Shown here: positions 10,447 to 20,047 of the stretch, piece by piece
Layout: every line of letters starts with the position of its first letter
Position numbering within the stretch: the first letter of the stretch is position 1
Assembly (NCBI RefSeq): GCF_900141745.1
Contig: NZ_FSRM01000001.1
Span: forward strand, 2,294,001-2,358,000
Source of the DNA: Paraburkholderia phenazinium
GTDB lineage: Bacteria; Pseudomonadota; Gammaproteobacteria; Burkholderiales; Burkholderiaceae
Length of the DNA stretch: 64,000 nt
Direction of reading: 5' to 3'
The notes under the pieces: generated by a model
Database searches by the model: none
The model's input: only the letters and a program-made list of their open reading frames with translations
What the model was told of the DNA's origin: nothing
Translations under genes and position numbers: made by a program

Positions 10447-11262
10447 ATGTTCACGAGACTTCGCGAAGACATCGCCACGATCCGCGAGCGCGATCCCGCC
10501 GCCCGCAGCGCCTGGGAAGTGCTCACGTGTTATCCCGGTCTGCATGCGCTTGTGCTGCACCGGCTCGCGCACGCCTGCTGGCGGGCGCAACGCCGCTGGC
10601 TGGCGCGTTTCGTGTCGCAGATGGCGCGCTTTCTGACCGGCATCGAGATCCATCCGGGCGCAACCGTCGGCCGCCGGGTGTTTATCGATCATGGCATGGG
10701 CGTCGTGGTCGGCGAAACGGCGGAGATCGGCGACGACTGCACGATCTATCAGGGCGTGACGCTGGGCGGCACCTCGCTCACGCGCGGCGCCAAACGGCAT
10801 CCGACGCTCGAGCGCGGTGTGATCGTCGGCGCGGGCGCCAAGATACTCGGCGGCTTCACGATTGGCGCGGAGGCGAAGATCGGTTCGAACGCGGTGGTCG
10901 TCAAGCCGGTGCCGGCAGGCGGCACGGCAGTGGGCAATCCGGCACGGGTGATCATGCCCGTAGCGCCCGCACGCGAGGCTGCTGGTCTTGATCGTGATTG
11001 CGACAAGAAGGCCGCGGTGCGCAGTGCATTCTGTGCCTACGGCATTACGCCGAATGCGGACGATCCGGTTTCGCTCGCCATTCACGGTCTGATCGATCAT
11101 GCGGCGACGCAGTCGCAACGCATCGACGAAATCGTCGCAGCGCTGGAGCGGCTCGGTACGCGTCTCGAAGCGCTGCAGGGCGCAGACGCGGCGTTGCTCG
11201 ATCTGCGTCGCCTGTCCGCAGCGATCGCGGGGCGCGTGGATGGGGTAGCCGCTGAGAGGTAG
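10447..11262 (+). CDS. cysE: serine O-acetyltransferase CysE
   Basis: CysE transfers acetyl from acetyl-CoA to L-serine, the first committed step of cysteine synthesis. The 271-residue protein has a short N-terminal helical part and then the left-handed beta-helix made of hexapeptide repeats. This includes [25 protein letters not shown] at about residues 84-107, with the DHGMG segment just before it and the closing AVGNPARVI near residue 165. The C-terminal tail of about 100 residues is longer than in the short forms and ends in a helix-forming segment. The start at 10447 has no strong ribosome site. It is convergent with lpxH and separated from trmJ by about 225 bases, so it is probably transcribed alone. 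Confidence 0.93.
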   Translation: MFTRLREDIATIRERDPAARSAWEVLTCYPGLHALVLHRLAHACWRAQRRWLARFVSQMARFLTGIEIHPGATVGRRVFIDHGMGVVVGETAEIGDDCTIYQGVTLGGTSLTRGAKRHPTLERGVIVGAGAKILGGFTIGAEAKIGSNAVVVKPVPAGGTAVGNPARVIMPVAPAREAAGLDRDCDKKAAVRSAFCAYGITPNADDPVSLAIHGLIDHAATQSQRIDEIVAALERLGTRLEALQGADAALLDLRRLSAAIAGRVDGVAAER

Positions 11263-11294
11263 TCCCACGCTCAATCGGAAGACTGATGCAGCGC

Positions 11295-12092
11295 CTAGTC
11301 CAGGGGTAGGGCTCTCAGCCCATCGGCATCGATCCGCAAATACCCGCCTCGGGGTTCGCCGTGATCGAGGTCCCAGTCCGGCAGTACCCAGCGCGTACCA
11401 CCCGGCTCGCGGTGCCGTGCCGGCCGGTGCGTGTGGCCATGCACGATGGTCGCCGTCCCCGTCTCCCTGAACAACGCAGCTACACCTTCCTGCGTCACGT
11501 CGTATTTCGGCGAGACCGGCCGCGCGCGGCTCTCCTGACTCGCCGAGCGCATCCTTTTGGCCAGCGCATGGCGCCATCTGAATGGCCAGGCGAGAAACAG
11601 CATTTGCGCGAAGCGGCTGCGTGCAACGCGGCGAAAACGGATGTACGCATGATCGGCGGTGCACAGCGCGTCGCCATGCGCGAGCGTGATGCGCGCGCCA
11701 AATGCGGTGATCACGAACGGGTCGGGCAACCAGATTGCGCCGGCCGCTTTCATGAAGCGCTTGCCGAGCAGAAAGTCGCGATTGCCGTGCATGATATAGA
11801 GCGCGATGCCGCGCTCGGACAGTGTGTGCATGAGCGTCGCCATACGCGCGACGAACGGATCGCTCAGCATGTCGTCGCCGATCCAGTATTCGAACAGGTC
11901 GCCGAGGATAAAAACCGAATCGGCTTCTTCAGCCGTGATGCGGATGAAGTGTTCGAACGCGGCGACCGTGCGAGGAATGTCCTCGCTTAAATGCAGGTCT
12001 GAGATGAGAAAAAGCGGGCGTGCGCCATGCGGGCGTCTGCCCTCGCCTGGCCCGCCCGCGGCGACGCTTCGCAGCGGCGTTTCTTGCAGCAT
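11295..12092 (-). CDS. lpxH: UDP-2,3-diacylglucosamine diphosphatase LpxH
   Basis: LpxH hydrolyses UDP-2,3-diacylglucosamine to lipid X, an early lipid A step at the inner face of the inner membrane. The 265-residue protein has the full calcineurin-like metal set: SDLHL with Asp32 and His34, GDLFEYWIGDD at 64-74, HGNRD at 102-106 and the late HGHTHRP. The ATG at 12092 is chosen because the family begins shortly before the first metal motif. The in-frame start at 12167 would add 25 residues of no family character. It is the last gene of a leftward cluster (TPR protein, two cyclophilins, lpxH) and converges on cysE. Confidence 0.93.
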   Translation of the reverse strand: MLQETPLRSVAAGGPGEGRRPHGARPLFLISDLHLSEDIPRTVAAFEHFIRITAEEADSVFILGDLFEYWIGDDMLSDPFVARMATLMHTLSERGIALYIMHGNRDFLLGKRFMKAAGAIWLPDPFVITAFGARITLAHGDALCTADHAYIRFRRVARSRFAQMLFLAWPFRWRHALAKRMRSASQESRARPVSPKYDVTQEGVAALFRETGTATIVHGHTHRPARHREPGGTRWVLPDWDLDHGEPRGGYLRIDADGLRALPLD

Positions 12093-12221
12093 TGAAGGTT
12101 GCCTGATTTCAGTTGCAGTTAAATGCTTCGCCGAACTGCGCGCTGTGCGCCAGCGTGTTGTTGCCAAACCCAGGGCCGCAGCTGAACCCGCGACCGCAAC
12201 CGCTGACGCACGGCCCGTTGC

Positions 12222-12716
12222 TTATTCGACGATGACCGCTTTCTCGATGATCACGTCGTCCGCCGGCACGTCCTGATGGAAGCCCTTCGAACCCGTCTTC
12301 ACCTTCTTGATCTTTTCGACGATGTCGAGACCGTCGACCACTTTGCCGAACACGGCGTAACCCCAGCCTTGCGGCGTCGGCGACGAGTGATTCAGAAAGT
12401 CGTTGTCGTTCACGTTGATGAAGAATTGCGCCGTCGCCGAATGCGGATCGTTGGTGCGCGCCATCGCGATCGAACCGTTGACGTTCTTCAGACCGTTGTT
12501 CGCTTCGTTGGTGATCGGCGCTTCGGTCGGCTTTTGCTTCATGCCGGGTTCGAAACCGCCGCCCTGAATCATGAAGCCGTCGATCACGCGATGGAACACG
12601 GTGTTGTCGTAGTGACCGGCCTTCACGTAGTTGAGGAAGTTCTCAACCGACTTCGGTGCCTTCTCGGCGTCCAGTTCGAGTTTGATGACGCCGTGATTCG
12701 TGTGTAGTTCGACCAT
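12222..12716 (-). CDS. ppiB: cytoplasmic peptidyl-prolyl isomerase, cyclophilin type (PpiB)
   Basis: A 164-residue cyclophilin without a signal peptide. It shows the active-site segments [15 protein letters not shown] near residue 38, [17 protein letters not shown] near 85 and [13 protein letters not shown] near 123. The start at 12716 (MVELHTNHG) follows an AAAGGATC ribosome site and removes a non-conserved 35-residue extension. It catalyses prolyl cis-trans isomerisation in the cytoplasm. It is a paralogue of the next gene upstream, which encodes the exported form. The pair lies in a leftward cluster that continues into lpxH about 130 bases further on. Confidence 0.94.
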   Translation of the reverse strand: MVELHTNHGVIKLELDAEKAPKSVENFLNYVKAGHYDNTVFHRVIDGFMIQGGGFEPGMKQKPTEAPITNEANNGLKNVNGSIAMARTNDPHSATAQFFINVNDNDFLNHSSPTPQGWGYAVFGKVVDGLDIVEKIKKVKTGSKGFHQDVPADDVIIEKAVIVE

Positions 12717-12882
12717 GATGGGATCCTTTGATGAACAGGAGGGTGAAAGGCGCGGCGCATCGCATGGTGGATGGGGCCGCGCCAGGGGCAGTGGTGTTGC
12801 AAGGGCGACCACGGACTGCATTGCCGGCGGGTGCGCTTGCTAACCTGTGTTCTTGCCTGCTTGTGTCTCTATGCCGGTCTGC

Positions 12883-13464
12883 TTATTTGCTGACGATCGT
12901 AGCCGATTCGATCACGATCGGCGTTTGCGGTACGTCGGACATCGGGCCGCGCGTCGTGGTCGGCGTGCCTTCGATCTTCTTCACCACATCCATGCCGGAG
13001 GTGACCTTGCCGAACACGGCGTAGCCGTTGCCGTCCTGACCGGGATAGTCGAGGCCGGCGTTATCCGCCGTGTTGATGAAGAATTGCGAGGTGGCCGAAT
13101 CCGGGTCGCTGGTCCGTGCCATGGCGATCGTGCCGACGACGTTCTTCAGGCCGTTGCGGCTTTCAAGCTGGATCGGCGCGCGAGTTGGCTTTTCTGCATA
13201 GCTCTGCGTGAAGCCGCCACCCTGGATCATGAAGCCCGGAATCACGCGATGGAAAATCGTGCCGCTGTACTGGCCGGATTTCACATAGTCGAGGAAGTTC
13301 GCGACGGTCTTCGGCGCCTTCTCGGGGTACAGCTCGACGCGGATATCGCCGTCAGTGGTCTTGAAGAGCACGGACGGATGCGTCGCCGGCGTGGCGGACT
13401 GGGCAGAGGCGGGTGCGTTCGCGATCAGGGCGGCGCTACCGAGCGCCAGCATCAACCATTTCAT
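12883..13464 (-). CDS. periplasmic peptidyl-prolyl isomerase, cyclophilin type
   Basis: A 193-residue cyclophilin with a signal peptide ([15 protein letters not shown], cleavage predicted after ASA near residue 21), so it should act in the periplasm on envelope proteins, like PpiA. The conserved segments [32 protein letters not shown] and [13 protein letters not shown] are present in order. The ATG at 13464 is preferred to the upstream 13521 because it begins directly at the signal peptide. It is followed by the cytoplasmic paralogue, which suggests an old gene duplication within the operon. The product name PpiA is likely but not certain. Confidence 0.9.
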   Translation of the reverse strand: MKWLMLALGSAALIANAPASAQSATPATHPSVLFKTTDGDIRVELYPEKAPKTVANFLDYVKSGQYSGTIFHRVIPGFMIQGGGFTQSYAEKPTRAPIQLESRNGLKNVVGTIAMARTSDPDSATSQFFINTADNAGLDYPGQDGNGYAVFGKVTSGMDVVKKIEGTPTTTRGPMSDVPQTPIVIESATIVSK

Positions 13465-13523
13465 GAAGATCCTCAGGGTGGAAAAAAGCGTTGGCGATGA
13501 GTGTGCGATACGGATACGCATAG

Positions 13524-14252
13524 TTATTGCGACGGCGCCATATAAGGCGGCATGGCGAGCGAGCCATTCGAGCCGCCGAACTGGAAGCTTGGCGAGTTCG
13601 TGATGTTCGGCATGACGGGCGTCGCGTCCTCTTGCGGTGCGGCAACCTTCTTGACCGGCTGCGCCGCACTCTTCGGTGGCGAGACGATCTTCTGGATGTC
13701 GGCGAGGCGCTGCTTCGTCGGCCCGCTTGCCTGGCCCAGGTCCTGCGAGCGCTGGTAGGCGGAGGCCGCGAGGCGCAGGTACAGGTCGCCGAGATTTTCG
13801 TAGGCGAGACCGTAGTTGGGGTTCGCCTTGGTCGCGGTTTCGAGTGCCGCGCGTGCTTCCGAATAGCGCCCGTGCTTCGCGTACAGCGCCGCAAGGTTGT
13901 TATACGGCTCCGGCAATTCCGGGTAAGTTTGCGTCAGCGCAATGAAGGCGTTGATGGCTTCGTCGTCGCGATTCAGGTGAGCCAGCACCGTGGCGCGCTT
14001 GAACTGCGCCTGCGCGTCGCGCGGATTGGCGGCGATGCGGGCGTCGAGCTGGGTGAGCGCGGCGTTCCAGTTTTGCTTTGCAATCAACGCGTCGATTTCC
14101 GGCGTGTTGTCGCGCACAGGAGCACCCTGCGGGATCATGGGGGACTTCTGCGCATAGGCAGGCGCGCCCGGCAGCAGCATGACGGCGAGGCCGCACAGGG
14201 CCGTGGCGGCGAGGGTCGCGGCGCTTCGCGCGCGGCCGCTGGAAGGTTTCAT
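13524..14252 (-). CDS. exported tetratricopeptide-repeat protein
   Basis: This 242-residue protein has a signal peptide (basic N terminus, then [22 protein letters not shown], cleavage near residue 34). It has three or so TPR units between residues 50 and 165, seen as the pattern [37 protein letters not shown] and [20 protein letters not shown] units bind other proteins, here probably in the periplasm. The C terminus is a Pro/Ala/Lys linker ending in a Gly/Ser/Met-rich tail. The ATG at 14252 is chosen because it begins at the signal peptide. It heads the leftward cluster with the two cyclophilins and lpxH, and is divergent from cysS. The partner is unknown. Confidence 0.82.
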   Translation of the reverse strand: MKPSSGRARSAATLAATALCGLAVMLLPGAPAYAQKSPMIPQGAPVRDNTPEIDALIAKQNWNAALTQLDARIAANPRDAQAQFKRATVLAHLNRDDEAINAFIALTQTYPELPEPYNNLAALYAKHGRYSEARAALETATKANPNYGLAYENLGDLYLRLAASAYQRSQDLGQASGPTKQRLADIQKIVSPPKSAAQPVKKVAAPQEDATPVMPNITNSPSFQFGGSNGSLAMPPYMAPSQ

Positions 14253-14506
14253 AGGCTCGGGTCTGGATGTTATACTCCGACCCATTCTAACAAAAGGTCT
14301 GCGCGTTCCGTTGAACCGCATACTGTCTTTCGCCACTCGTGGTCGTCCCGCCTTGATCGCAGCCTGACCGCCGCACCCGGTGCACCGGTTTGCTGCTGTA
14401 TGCGCTACACCTGTTTTGTACTGAGCTTGTACCGGGCCGGTATCAGAAGCGGGCGCGGCGCGCACGAAAAACATTGCGGATTTCTTTCGACCCACGCATC
14501 GTCTCT

Positions 14507-15904
14507 ATGGAATCACTGCGCATCTACAACACGCTCGCGCGTGACAAGCAAACTTTCGTGCCGCTGCAAGAGGGCGTCGTACGGATGTACGTCTGCGGGA
14601 TGACGGTGTATGACTATTGTCACATTGGTCATGCACGCGTGATGGTCGTGTTCGATATCGCGCAACGGTGGTTGCGCACGCTCGGTTACAAGGTGACCTA
14701 CGTGCGCAACATTACCGATATCGACGACAAGATCATCCGCCGTGCCGTCGAAAACGGCGAGACGATCAAGTCGCTGACCGATCGCTTCATTGCCGCACTG
14801 CATGAAGATGCGGATGCGCTCGGCATCGAGCGTCCCGATCTCGAACCGCGCGCAACCGACTACATTCCGCAGATGCTCGACATGATCGGCAAGCTGGAGG
14901 CAAACGGCTACGCCTATCAGGCGAGTGATGGCGATGTGAATTACGCCGTGCGAAAATTTTCTGGCTACGGCAAGCTATCGGGCAAGTCGCTCGAAGATCT
15001 GCGCGCAGGCGAGCGTGTGGCGGCCAACGACGCGAAGCAGGATCCGCTCGATTTTGTCCTGTGGAAACAGGCCAAGCCGGAGGAGCCTGTGGACACGGGT
15101 TGGGACTCGAAGTACGGCCGCGGCCGTCCCGGGTGGCACATTGAATGCTCGGCGATGGGCTGCACGCTGCTCGGCGATCATTTCGATATTCATGGCGGCG
15201 GGCAGGATCTGCAGTTTCCGCACCATGAGAACGAAATCGCGCAAAGCGAAGGCGCGACAGGTCAAACGTTTGTGAATTACTGGATGCACAACGGGTACGT
15301 TCAGATCGACAATGAGAAGATGTCGAAGTCGCTCGGCAACTTCTTCACGATCCGAGAAGTGCTCGCGCAGTACGATGCCGAGGTGGTGCGTTTTTTCATT
15401 GCGCGGGCGCACTACCGTTCGCCGCTGAACTACAGCGACACGCATATCGACGACGCGCGCAACGCCCTCACGCGTTTGTACACGTCGCTGAAAGACGTGA
15501 GCCCGGACGGCGCCGAACTCGACTGGAACGAGGCGCATGCGCAACGTTTCAGGGCGGCGATGAACGACGACTTCAACACGCCGGTTGCAGTGTCGGTGCT
15601 GTTTGAGCTGGCAAGTGAGGTAAACCGCACGCGCGACGCCGCGCTGGCCCGACAACTGCGTGCGCTTGCGCGCATCATCGGACTGCTGGGCCGTGAGCCG
15701 CGTGCATTCCTGCAGCAGGCTGCGGGTAGCGTGAGTGATGGCGCGCTCGAGCCCGCCGCGATCGAAGCGAAGATCGCAGCGCGCGTGGCCGCCAAGCAGG
15801 CGAAGGACTATGCGGCAGCAGACCGGATTCGGGCCGAATTGCTCGAGGCTGGCGTTGCACTTGAAGACAAACCCGGCGGGTTGACCGAGTGGCGGCGCGT
15901 GTGA
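14507..15904 (+). CDS. cysS: cysteinyl-tRNA synthetase
   Basis: CysS charges tRNA-Cys with cysteine in the cytoplasm. The 465-residue class I enzyme has Cys30 ([10 protein letters not shown]), the HIGH motif His39-Ile-Gly-His42, the zinc-site segment WHIECSAMG near residue 208 and KMSKS near 271. The length matches E. coli CysS closely. The ATG at 14507 gives the standard N terminus ([14 protein letters not shown]); the in-frame start at 14390 would add an unrelated 39 residues. It is divergent from the TPR gene, and the glycosylase gene follows 47 bases after its stop, so the two are probably co-transcribed. Confidence 0.97.
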   Translation: MESLRIYNTLARDKQTFVPLQEGVVRMYVCGMTVYDYCHIGHARVMVVFDIAQRWLRTLGYKVTYVRNITDIDDKIIRRAVENGETIKSLTDRFIAALHEDADALGIERPDLEPRATDYIPQMLDMIGKLEANGYAYQASDGDVNYAVRKFSGYGKLSGKSLEDLRAGERVAANDAKQDPLDFVLWKQAKPEEPVDTGWDSKYGRGRPGWHIECSAMGCTLLGDHFDIHGGGQDLQFPHHENEIAQSEGATGQTFVNYWMHNGYVQIDNEKMSKSLGNFFTIREVLAQYDAEVVRFFIARAHYRSPLNYSDTHIDDARNALTRLYTSLKDVSPDGAELDWNEAHAQRFRAAMNDDFNTPVAVSVLFELASEVNRTRDAALARQLRALARIIGLLGREPRAFLQQAAGSVSDGALEPAAIEAKIAARVAAKQAKDYAAADRIRAELLEAGVALEDKPGGLTEWRRV

Positions 15905-15951
15905 GCGCACCTCGTACTTCCCTTTGATCGACTCGCCAGGCAGGAGGCAGG

Positions 15952-16977
15952 ATGGCAACGGCCACGAAGACGCCGTCTAAACGGGCTGCGTCTAAAACAG
16001 GCGCGGCAGCTGCAGTGAAATCGACTCGCGCGCGTAACGGCAGCGCGATCAAAGCGGTGCCCGCCGCGGCGAAGGTCGCCGCCAAGGCAGGTAGCGCCGC
16101 GAAGAACACCCCGGTGAAGCGCGCGCTCAACGGTGCGTCAGCGCATGCGCCGAAGCTCGCGAGAGGCGCAAAAGCATCGCGCACAACACGCGTGAAAAAT
16201 CATGCTGGCAATGGCGCCGTGCCGGCAGAACTCGCCGGCGACGTACAGGAACTCGCGCGCGACACGCTGCATGAAGGTGAAGTCGTGCGCAAAACGCGTG
16301 CATTGGACGACGCGGAAGTCGCCGTGCCGGTGCAGGTTGGCGGTCTCACGCCGGAAGTCACACGCCCCGACTACTGGGACAAGGCGTGTGCGGATCTCGT
16401 CAAGCGCGATCGCATTCTCAAGAAACTGATTCCGAAGTTCGGCCCGGTGCATCTGTTGAGCCGCGGCGATCCGTTCGTGACGCTCGCGCGCTCGGTGGTG
16501 GGGCAGCAGATTTCGGTGGCTTCGGCGCAGGCGGCGTGGCATCGCGTCGAAAGTGCGTGTCCGAAGCTCGTGCCGCAGCAGTTCATCAAGCTGGGGCAGG
16601 ACAAGCTGATGGCGTGCGGCCTGTCCAGGCGCAAGGCGGAATACATTCTCGATCTGGCCGAGCACTTCGTTTCGGGCGCCTTGCACGTCGGCAAGTGGAC
16701 CACGATGGAAGACGAGGCGGTGATCGCCGAGCTCACGCAGATCCGCGGTATCGGCCGCTGGACCGCGGAGATGTTCCTGATCTTCAATCTCTCGCGTCCG
16801 GACGTCCTGCCTCTGGACGATCTCGGCCTGATCCGCGCCATCAGCGTCAATTACTTCAGTGGCGAACCCGTCACGCGCAGCGAGGCGCGCGAGGTTGCTG
16901 CGAATTGGGAGCCGTGGCGCACAGTCGCTACTTGGTATATGTGGCGTAGTCTTGATCCATTGCCGGTCGACTATTAA
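15952..16977 (+). CDS. DNA-3-methyladenine glycosylase (AlkA/HhH-GPD type) with Lys/Ala-rich N terminus
   Basis: A 341-residue base-excision repair glycosylase. The C-terminal two-thirds carries the HhH-GPD fold: SVVGQQISVASAQAAWHR near residue 183, the helix-hairpin-helix LTQIRGIGRWTAEMF near 262-276, and LDDLGLIRAI with the catalytic Asp at about 290. It should remove alkylated purines from DNA. The first 80 residues are very rich in Ala, Lys and Arg, like a histone H1 tail, and probably bind DNA non-specifically. An AGGAGGCAGG ribosome site precedes the ATG at 15952. It sits between cysS and accA. Confidence 0.9.
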   Translation: MATATKTPSKRAASKTGAAAAVKSTRARNGSAIKAVPAAAKVAAKAGSAAKNTPVKRALNGASAHAPKLARGAKASRTTRVKNHAGNGAVPAELAGDVQELARDTLHEGEVVRKTRALDDAEVAVPVQVGGLTPEVTRPDYWDKACADLVKRDRILKKLIPKFGPVHLLSRGDPFVTLARSVVGQQISVASAQAAWHRVESACPKLVPQQFIKLGQDKLMACGLSRRKAEYILDLAEHFVSGALHVGKWTTMEDEAVIAELTQIRGIGRWTAEMFLIFNLSRPDVLPLDDLGLIRAISVNYFSGEPVTRSEAREVAANWEPWRTVATWYMWRSLDPLPVDY

Positions 16978-17023
16978 TCTGCCACGACCTGATTTGATGT
17001 CATGTGATGTGAGGCTATCCGAG

Positions 17024-17049
17024 ACTATCGGTTTCGCGAATTCGATAGT
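17024..17049. promoter_or_regulatory. dyad upstream of accA
   Basis: An inverted repeat ACTATCG (17024-17030) / CGATAGT (17043-17049) encloses a perfect 8-bp palindrome TTCGCGAA (17033-17040). It lies just upstream of the TTGACA at 17062, a position suited to a regulator of fatty-acid synthesis. The regulator is unknown. Confidence 0.4.
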
Positions 17050-17061
17050 TTCGAGGTAGTT

Positions 17062-17090
17062 TTGACAGCGGCGGTCGCGGTTAGAATACG
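17062..17090 (+). promoter_or_regulatory. possible accA promoter
   Basis: A perfect TTGACA at 17062-17067 stands before TAGAAT at 17082-17087 (spacing only 14) and AATACG at 17085-17090 (spacing 17, weak match). The -35 element is good; the correct -10 is uncertain. accA begins 32 bases later. Confidence 0.4.
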
Positions 17091-17121
17091 CGCTGCCTGG
17101 TAAGTCCAAGGATTACAACCA

Positions 17122-18093
17122 ATGAAGACCACTTTTCTGGATTTCGAGCAGCCGATCGCTGAACTCGAAGCGAAGATCGAAGAATTGCGCTTCGTGCAGG
17201 ACGATTCGGCCGTCGATATTTCGGAAGAAATCGATCGGCTCTCCAAGAAGAGTCAGCAGCTCACCAAAGATCTGTACGCAAACCTGAGCCCGTGGCAGGT
17301 TTCGCAAATTGCCCGTCATCCGCAGCGTCCCTACACGTTCGACTATGTGAGCGAACTGTTCACCGATTTTCACGAACTGCATGGCGACCGCGCGTTTGCG
17401 GACGATCTGGCTATTGTCGGCGGTTTTGCGCGCTTCAACGGCCAGGCTTGCATGGTGATCGGCCACCAGAAGGGTCGCGATACCAAGGAACGCTCGCTGC
17501 GTAACTTCGGCATGCCGCGTCCGGAAGGCTATCGCAAGGCCGAACGCCTGATGCGCCTCGCCGAAAAATTTGGTCTACCGCTCTTCACGTTTATCGATAC
17601 ACCGGGTGCTTATCCTGGCATCGGCGCGGAAGAGCGCGGCCAGTCGGAAGCCATCGGCCGTAACCTGTATGTGATGGCCGAGCTGAAAACGCCGATCATC
17701 GCGACGATCATCGGTGAAGGCGGTTCGGGCGGTGCGCTTGCCATCGCGGTGGGCGACAGTGTGCTGATGCTGCAATTCTCGACCTATTCGGTGATCTCGC
17801 CGGAAGGCTGTGCCTCCATTCTCTGGAAGAGCGCGGCGAAGGCGCCGGAAGCGGCCGAAGCCCTGGGCCTCACGGCGCATCGTCTGAAGGCACTTGGCCT
17901 GATCGACAAGATCGTCAACGAGCCGCTCGGCGGCGCGCATCGCGATCCGAAGGGCATGGCTGCCATGCTGCGCCGCGCGCTGGCCGATTCGCTGCGTCAG
18001 TTCCAGGGCATGAGCGTTCCGGACCTCCGTCAACGCCGGTTCGAACGGCTGATGGCGTACGGCAAGTTCAAGGAAACGACGCCCGGCGCATAA
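17122..18093 (+). CDS. accA: acetyl-CoA carboxylase carboxyltransferase subunit alpha
   Basis: AccA with AccD forms the carboxyltransferase that moves CO2 from biotin-BCCP to acetyl-CoA, giving malonyl-CoA for fatty-acid synthesis. The 323-residue protein has the usual N-terminal helical region ([16 protein letters not shown]). The crotonase-like core follows, with [38 protein letters not shown] and [12 protein letters not shown], the oxyanion-loop glycines. The length matches E. coli AccA (319). The start at 17122 is the family start. accA, tilS and lysC follow each other on this strand as in many Burkholderiales; accA and tilS are 43 bases apart. Confidence 0.97.
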   Translation: MKTTFLDFEQPIAELEAKIEELRFVQDDSAVDISEEIDRLSKKSQQLTKDLYANLSPWQVSQIARHPQRPYTFDYVSELFTDFHELHGDRAFADDLAIVGGFARFNGQACMVIGHQKGRDTKERSLRNFGMPRPEGYRKAERLMRLAEKFGLPLFTFIDTPGAYPGIGAEERGQSEAIGRNLYVMAELKTPIIATIIGEGGSGGALAIAVGDSVLMLQFSTYSVISPEGCASILWKSAAKAPEAAEALGLTAHRLKALGLIDKIVNEPLGGAHRDPKGMAAMLRRALADSLRQFQGMSVPDLRQRRFERLMAYGKFKETTPGA

Positions 18094-18136
18094 GCCGGCC
18101 CGTTCTTCAATCGAAGGCGCTCCGCGCCTCGTCGCC

Positions 18137-19615
18137 GTGACCGATACCGCTGACTCTCCCGCCGACCGCCTCGTACTCGAGGCGGTCGGCGCGGCGCTTT
18201 CCGCGCAGCCTGCACGACCTGCGCTGGCTGAAGGCGCGCGCGTTGCGGTGGCGTTTAGCGGCGGTATCGACTCCAGTGTGTTGCTCGACGCCGTGGCTCG
18301 CGTCGCGGGACCGTCGCGCTGTGTCGCGTTGCATGTTCACCACGGCCTTAGTCCGCACGCAGATCAGTGGCTTGCGCATTGCGAGGCATTCGCGCGTGAG
18401 CGTGGCATCGCGTTCGCGGCAGCGCATGTCAAAGTCGCGCATGAATCCGGTGTGAGCGTCGAGGCGGCCGCGCGTGATGCGCGGTATCGTGCGCTCGATG
18501 CGCTATGCGCGCAGCACGGCGTGACGACGCTGTGGCTCGCCCAGCACGCCGACGATCAGGCCGAAACGGTATTGCTGCAGTTGCTGCGTGGCGCCGGGCT
18601 GGCGGGCCTCGCGGCGATGGCGCCTGAATACCTGCCCGCGGGCGCCACGGTGACCCGCGTGCGACCGCTTCTGCATCTGTTGCGCGCGCAACTTGAGCAG
18701 TACGCGGTGGCGAGAACGCTCGCGTGGGTCGATGACGAATCGAATGCCGACACTCGCTATGCGCGCAATGCGCTGCGTCATGATGTGTTGCCCGAACTGG
18801 CCGTCCACTTTCCCGGTTATCGCGATGCGTTGGCGCGCACGGCGGCCCACGCGGCATCCTCACAGCGTCTGCTGGACCGACTGGCTCGTATCGACATGGA
18901 AGCGGCTTCGTGCGACGGCGACCGCGCGCTGTCACGCGACGCCGTGCTCACACTCGACGACGACCGCGCGCTTAACCTGCTGCGTTTCTGGATGCGTTCA
19001 CTTGGCTTGCCGGCCGCGTCGACGGCGCGTCTGTCCGACGCGCTGCGGCAACTGCGCGAGGTCGGCGAGGCGCATAGCTTGCGCGTCGATCACGCCGGCC
19101 AGGCGCTGCGCAGCTATCGCGGGCAGATTTACTGGGAAGCAGGCGATAGTGCTGAGCCCGCCGACGAAACAGCGCTTGTGGCGCGCGCGGTCAGCCAATT
19201 TGCCTGGCAGGGCGAATCGATCTGGCGTCTGCCGCAATGGCGCGGCACCTTCGTGTTTGCCGAGGCGAATGCTGAAGATCCTGGCGCCGTGCCCGTCGCG
19301 CTTCTGCGTACGGCGCCGTTGTCCGCGCGCTCGCGCAGCGGCGGCGAGCGCATGCGCAACAACGCGCAGGGCCCGAGCCGTACGCTCAAGAATCTGTTCC
19401 AGGAGCAGGGCGTGCCGGCATGGAAGCGGGACGTGCCGTTGCTGTACGCGGGAGACGTGCTGCTGTTCGTACCGCTGCTCGGTGTCAACCACGCGGCTTT
19501 ACCAGCGAAGGCCGATGCCGCTGACGCCCTTGCTGGCGCGCCCGCGGACGACGCTGCGTTTGCCCGCGGCCCGTACGTGCGGATCGACTGGCGCGAGGAT
19601 CTGCTGATCGCCTGA
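18137..19615 (+). CDS. tilS: tRNA(Ile)-lysidine synthase
   Basis: TilS converts C34 of the CAU-anticodon isoleucine tRNA to lysidine so that it reads AUA. The 492-residue protein has the PP-loop ATP-binding motif SGGIDSS at 41-47, HHGLSPHADQW near 70 and the conserved LAQHADDQAETVLLQLLRG near 134. The TilS C-terminal domain carries the SRSGGERMR...SRTLKNLFQEQGVPAWKR region near 405. The start is a GTG at 18137; no ATG gives a better N terminus. It lies 43 bases downstream of accA, so co-transcription is likely. Confidence 0.94.
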   Translation: MTDTADSPADRLVLEAVGAALSAQPARPALAEGARVAVAFSGGIDSSVLLDAVARVAGPSRCVALHVHHGLSPHADQWLAHCEAFARERGIAFAAAHVKVAHESGVSVEAAARDARYRALDALCAQHGVTTLWLAQHADDQAETVLLQLLRGAGLAGLAAMAPEYLPAGATVTRVRPLLHLLRAQLEQYAVARTLAWVDDESNADTRYARNALRHDVLPELAVHFPGYRDALARTAAHAASSQRLLDRLARIDMEAASCDGDRALSRDAVLTLDDDRALNLLRFWMRSLGLPAASTARLSDALRQLREVGEAHSLRVDHAGQALRSYRGQIYWEAGDSAEPADETALVARAVSQFAWQGESIWRLPQWRGTFVFAEANAEDPGAVPVALLRTAPLSARSRSGGERMRNNAQGPSRTLKNLFQEQGVPAWKRDVPLLYAGDVLLFVPLLGVNHAALPAKADAADALAGAPADDAAFARGPYVRIDWREDLLIA

Positions 19616-20047
19616 CCGACCGGTCGGGCGCGCTGGCCGAAGCACCGCTTTGGCGCTAAAGAGCCGCCGTCGACGTGTCGAAAGCAGGCGTAACCCCTTT
19701 GCACACAAGCCTTTGCATCGCCCATTACCGGCATTTTGGCTTGTCTTTTTACGCCTGATCGGGTACGTTAACATGCTTGCCCGAAGCCGCTATTGCCGTC
19801 ATTTTGATGCGCTTTTGCTGTTTTCCGGCCGTTTCCTGTGTTTCCCGGCGACCATAAGCCACCGGGGAGCCGCCAGCCAGCGGCCTTTGACGATTCCTCG
19901 CGGGCAAATCCGCGCGTGCTGCACGTGCGCTGCATCTACGCCGCCACCCTCACACTTCGCCGTCGTTCCTGAAACGTTGAGCTCTTGTGCTTCGGTGCGG
20001 TCGTCTCCAGCGCGGCAGCGCGGTTACTTCTCCAGTTCAGAACGACA
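19616..20047. other. intergenic region between tilS and lysC
   Basis: This 432-base region should hold the lysC promoter and a long leader. I see no terminator hairpin with a T run and no convincing small gene. The 198-codon frame that spans it runs on into lysC in another frame and is a shadow. A weak promoter-like pair TTGTCT/TACGTT with 17-base spacing is present around 19741-19769. Confidence 0.4.

Noticed and set aside
9973..11664. 563-codon reverse frame across trmJ, cysE and lpxH
   Set aside because: It covers two well-supported forward genes and has no recognisable domain.
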